DNA from: Cyanophora paradoxa
Lineage: Eukaryota > Glaucocystophyceae > Cyanophorales > Cyanophoraceae
Direction: 5' to 3'
Assembly: GCA_004431415.1 (NCBI GenBank)
Contig: QPMI01000399.1
Span: forward strand, 62,001 to 126,000
DNA length: 64,000 nucleotides
This document shows, piece by piece, positions 62,206-64,000 of the stretch. The first letter of the stretch is position 1; each line of letters begins with the position of its first letter. Made by a program: the position numbers and the translations under genes. Below the pieces are notes generated by a model. It saw only the letters and a list, made by a program, of their open reading frames with translations, made no database searches and had not been told where the DNA came from.

Positions 62206-62828
62206 CTAGAGGTAGATGTACGTTGTCCGAAGATTAACCAGGCAAGTCCGGCACAGGCAGCGGGTTTTCAGGATGTCCAATTGTTCATCCCAGGGATCCG
62301 CCTGGGGGGATCCATCAGGGAAAGGAAGGTCGAACGCATTGCTCAACCGAATTCTTGGCAATTCGCACCGCATAGTTCCATGTGAGCCAGTCTCCGGGGC
62401 TGATGAGCTTTCGTGCGAAAAAGACGAGCCGCTCAACGTCTCCAACGGTGACGTAAAGTAGCTCTAGGTTCGGGTCGCAGTCATGGTTTACAGCGACAGG
62501 CCATCCCCCATGGGCCATCTGGATGACACTATTTTTACGACTGCGCAACGATTAGATTCGCAGCGATGGAACCAGAGAAATGGACTTCTTGAACTTGCAA
62601 TGTGTCGTGGAGGCCTGTTGATCGTAAGCAGCCCGAGCAGCTGTTCTCGTCACAATGCTGCCGAGGACCTCGGCGACCTTCTGGCCTGGGAGGATTGGCT
62701 CCGCAAACGGATGCAATCTGGCACCGACGCCACGCTTATTACGAAGGGGGAGTACGTCTCCCTGGCCTTCTTGACAAATCGGTTTCCGCAACTGAGACCG
62801 CTTGCGTGCTTGCAAATACGACTAAAGC
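62206..62828 (-). CDS. SET-domain protein, copy 3
   Basis: As copies 1 and 2, with introns 62302-62368 and 62541-62594 and stop TAG at 62206-62208. One visible coding change in the SET-N region is EGQGDVL for EGRGDVL. Core motifs are unchanged. Confidence 0.7.
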
Positions 62829-62988
62829 ACTGAATTTGGGAGGAAGCGTTGTGGCACGCCGTCCGTTTTGCACTCTCGGTTTTACCACGCTCACAATAGA
62901 AATCGTCGCAGCGTGTGCCCTGGGCCTTGCACTGACAACATCATATGTAGATGATGTCTCGCATTCTGCGGACACCAATTCGGGTCAA

Positions 62989-64000
62989 TTAGACACCAAT
63001 TCGGGTCAAGACGAGATCAATAACAAAAGAAAAGGACGGACTGTCCCCGTTCTTCATTGGCTCGAAGCTCTTGAATCCATCTGTACAGAAGTTCTGGCGT
63101 AGCTGGTTCAACCGTTCTGCAGCGACGGGAGAGCCGTCGTGCGTCATCGCCGCCAGGTTCGGGCTGAATACTTCGACATACTTCTTGTGAGGAAAAGGAC
63201 GGATCGGACAGTTCACAACCTCTCGATTATACTGTATGACATTCTCGGCGAACCTGATTATCGCCGTGAGAATCGTGGAGTTGTGGAGAAAACAATGTGT
63301 ACCGCTTAGCCTGTTGTTCGGCCTCCATTTCGGCACCTTTCGCGCCTGTTCTGGCGAAGCACGCGATGTACGCATCCAAAAGGCCTGCAGCGAAATCGTC
63401 CAACACCCTGGGGAAAATGAAGTCTTTCGCAATTGTCGGGTCATTCTTCCCAATGAAGCCCGTCGCATCGAGACTCTGTCGAATTGAGCGTGCGGACAGA
63501 TCGAGGTACAGGCAGGCGTGCATCCTGCACTGCGCATAGGACTCAGCGCGAGTTGCGGTTGTGTAAACTTATCAAAATGAGAAGAGCACCGACCAACACA
63601 CTGTCCCACCGTTGATGGCTTGAGCACAGATCAACCAGTCTTACGCGATCTGAAGCCGGCCCCGTACCTGGCAACTGGTGACAGAGGCCAGCCTGGAACA
63701 TGTACGACAGTACATCTCCAAACGAAGCTTCAAGATCGGCGTCCAAGGAATTGAAGGAGTTGAAGATGATAACGCCGTATCCATCGCGCAGGCAAAGAAT
63801 GTAAACAACATACCTTCCATAAAGCAAGTTTGCAACACGCGCTTCACGGTATACTACGTATTAAAGCGCACCAGTGCACGTTCTTTTGGAAATAAAACGC
63901 AAAGCCGGTCAGTGAGCCAACATGTGGGTGCTCCCAAATCGTCTCGCCTCTCGACTGCAGCCGCTTTATCTTGTCGGAAAACCATTTTCCATAGCCGTTG
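62989..64000 (-). CDS. Ulp1/C48-like cysteine peptidase, copy 3 (partial)
   Basis: The gene enters from the right window edge. The last four exons and three introns (63814-63871, 63530-63593, 63254-63302) are present, ending in TAA at 62989-62991. A change of CATCCCGCA to CATCCTGCA in the catalytic Cys exon is synonymous (Gly to Gly). The 5' exon lies outside the window. Confidence 0.6.

Larger units (their letters stand above)
62206..64000. repeat. 2114-bp tandem unit, copy 3 (cut by window end)
   Basis: The first 1795 bp of the unit. The array may continue beyond 64000. Confidence 0.98.

Noticed and set aside
57978-64000. Plus-strand frames of 133-166 codons in each tandem unit
   Set aside because: They are antisense to the spliced peptidase and SET exons and show no domains.
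1-64000. rRNA or tRNA genes
   Set aside because: No stretch with recognisable rRNA core sequence or a tRNA cloverleaf was seen by eye; a covariance-model scan would be needed to exclude small RNAs.

Overview
This is a eukaryotic nuclear window. There is no operon structure, and the genes that can be modelled are cut by many GT-AG introns of about 46-68 nt. Transposable elements of several classes fill most of it, and it holds a 206-bp satellite. Base composition is GC-rich. A fragment of an algal-virus/phage-type structural protein and a LINE with an Ulp1-like segment would fit an alga or another protist, but I cannot assign the lineage. I see no rRNA, tRNA or CRISPR.

Region 1-21.7 kb is a nest of dead elements. 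A minus-strand LINE ('LINE A', about 1467-6600) is interrupted by a 1654-bp poly(A)-tailed retrocopy with an 18-bp target duplication. Next come a tyrosine-recombinase relic (7.1-8.05 kb), an inverted internal piece of LINE A (8.05-8.74 kb) and the 3' half of a second LINE ('LINE B', 8.74-13.4 kb), whose C-terminal extension ends in an Ulp1-like segment. A viral-type structural protein relic (15.6-16.5 kb) follows, then the endonuclease half of a LINE B-like element (17.6-21.0 kb), itself split by a 1.57-kb retroposon. Four copies of that retroposon family, all ending in (CT)n, are in the window; three have clear 11-16-bp target duplications.

Region 21.7-34.1 kb holds a Ty3/gypsy pol gene whose integrase is split by satellite DNA. 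One half lies on the minus strand at 22.0-23.05 kb and the other on the plus strand at 25.9-26.5 kb. The arrangement is explained by insertion of a whole number of satellite monomers, then an inversion between about 23.79 and 34.09 kb.

Region 34.1-46 kb has a 350-bp inverted repeat pair, an unidentified spliced plus-strand gene, a small recurring ORF, an unidentified minus-strand gene with many short introns (38.98-41.5 kb) and a degenerate plus-strand gene resembling CACTA/Tnp2 transposases (42.6-46.0 kb).

Region 46.5-55.2 kb is the best preserved element, 'LINE C': tandem repeats with TATA-like boxes, an endonuclease ORF, and a 1696-codon ORF carrying reverse transcriptase, RNase H and a Cys/His knuckle. 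Two frameshifts separate the two ORFs.

Region 56.2-64 kb has an unidentified spliced gene on the plus strand. It converges on a 2114-bp unit repeated in tandem three times, the last copy cut by the window end. Each unit encodes, on the minus strand, an Ulp1/C48-like cysteine peptidase followed by a SET-domain protein, both with short introns.
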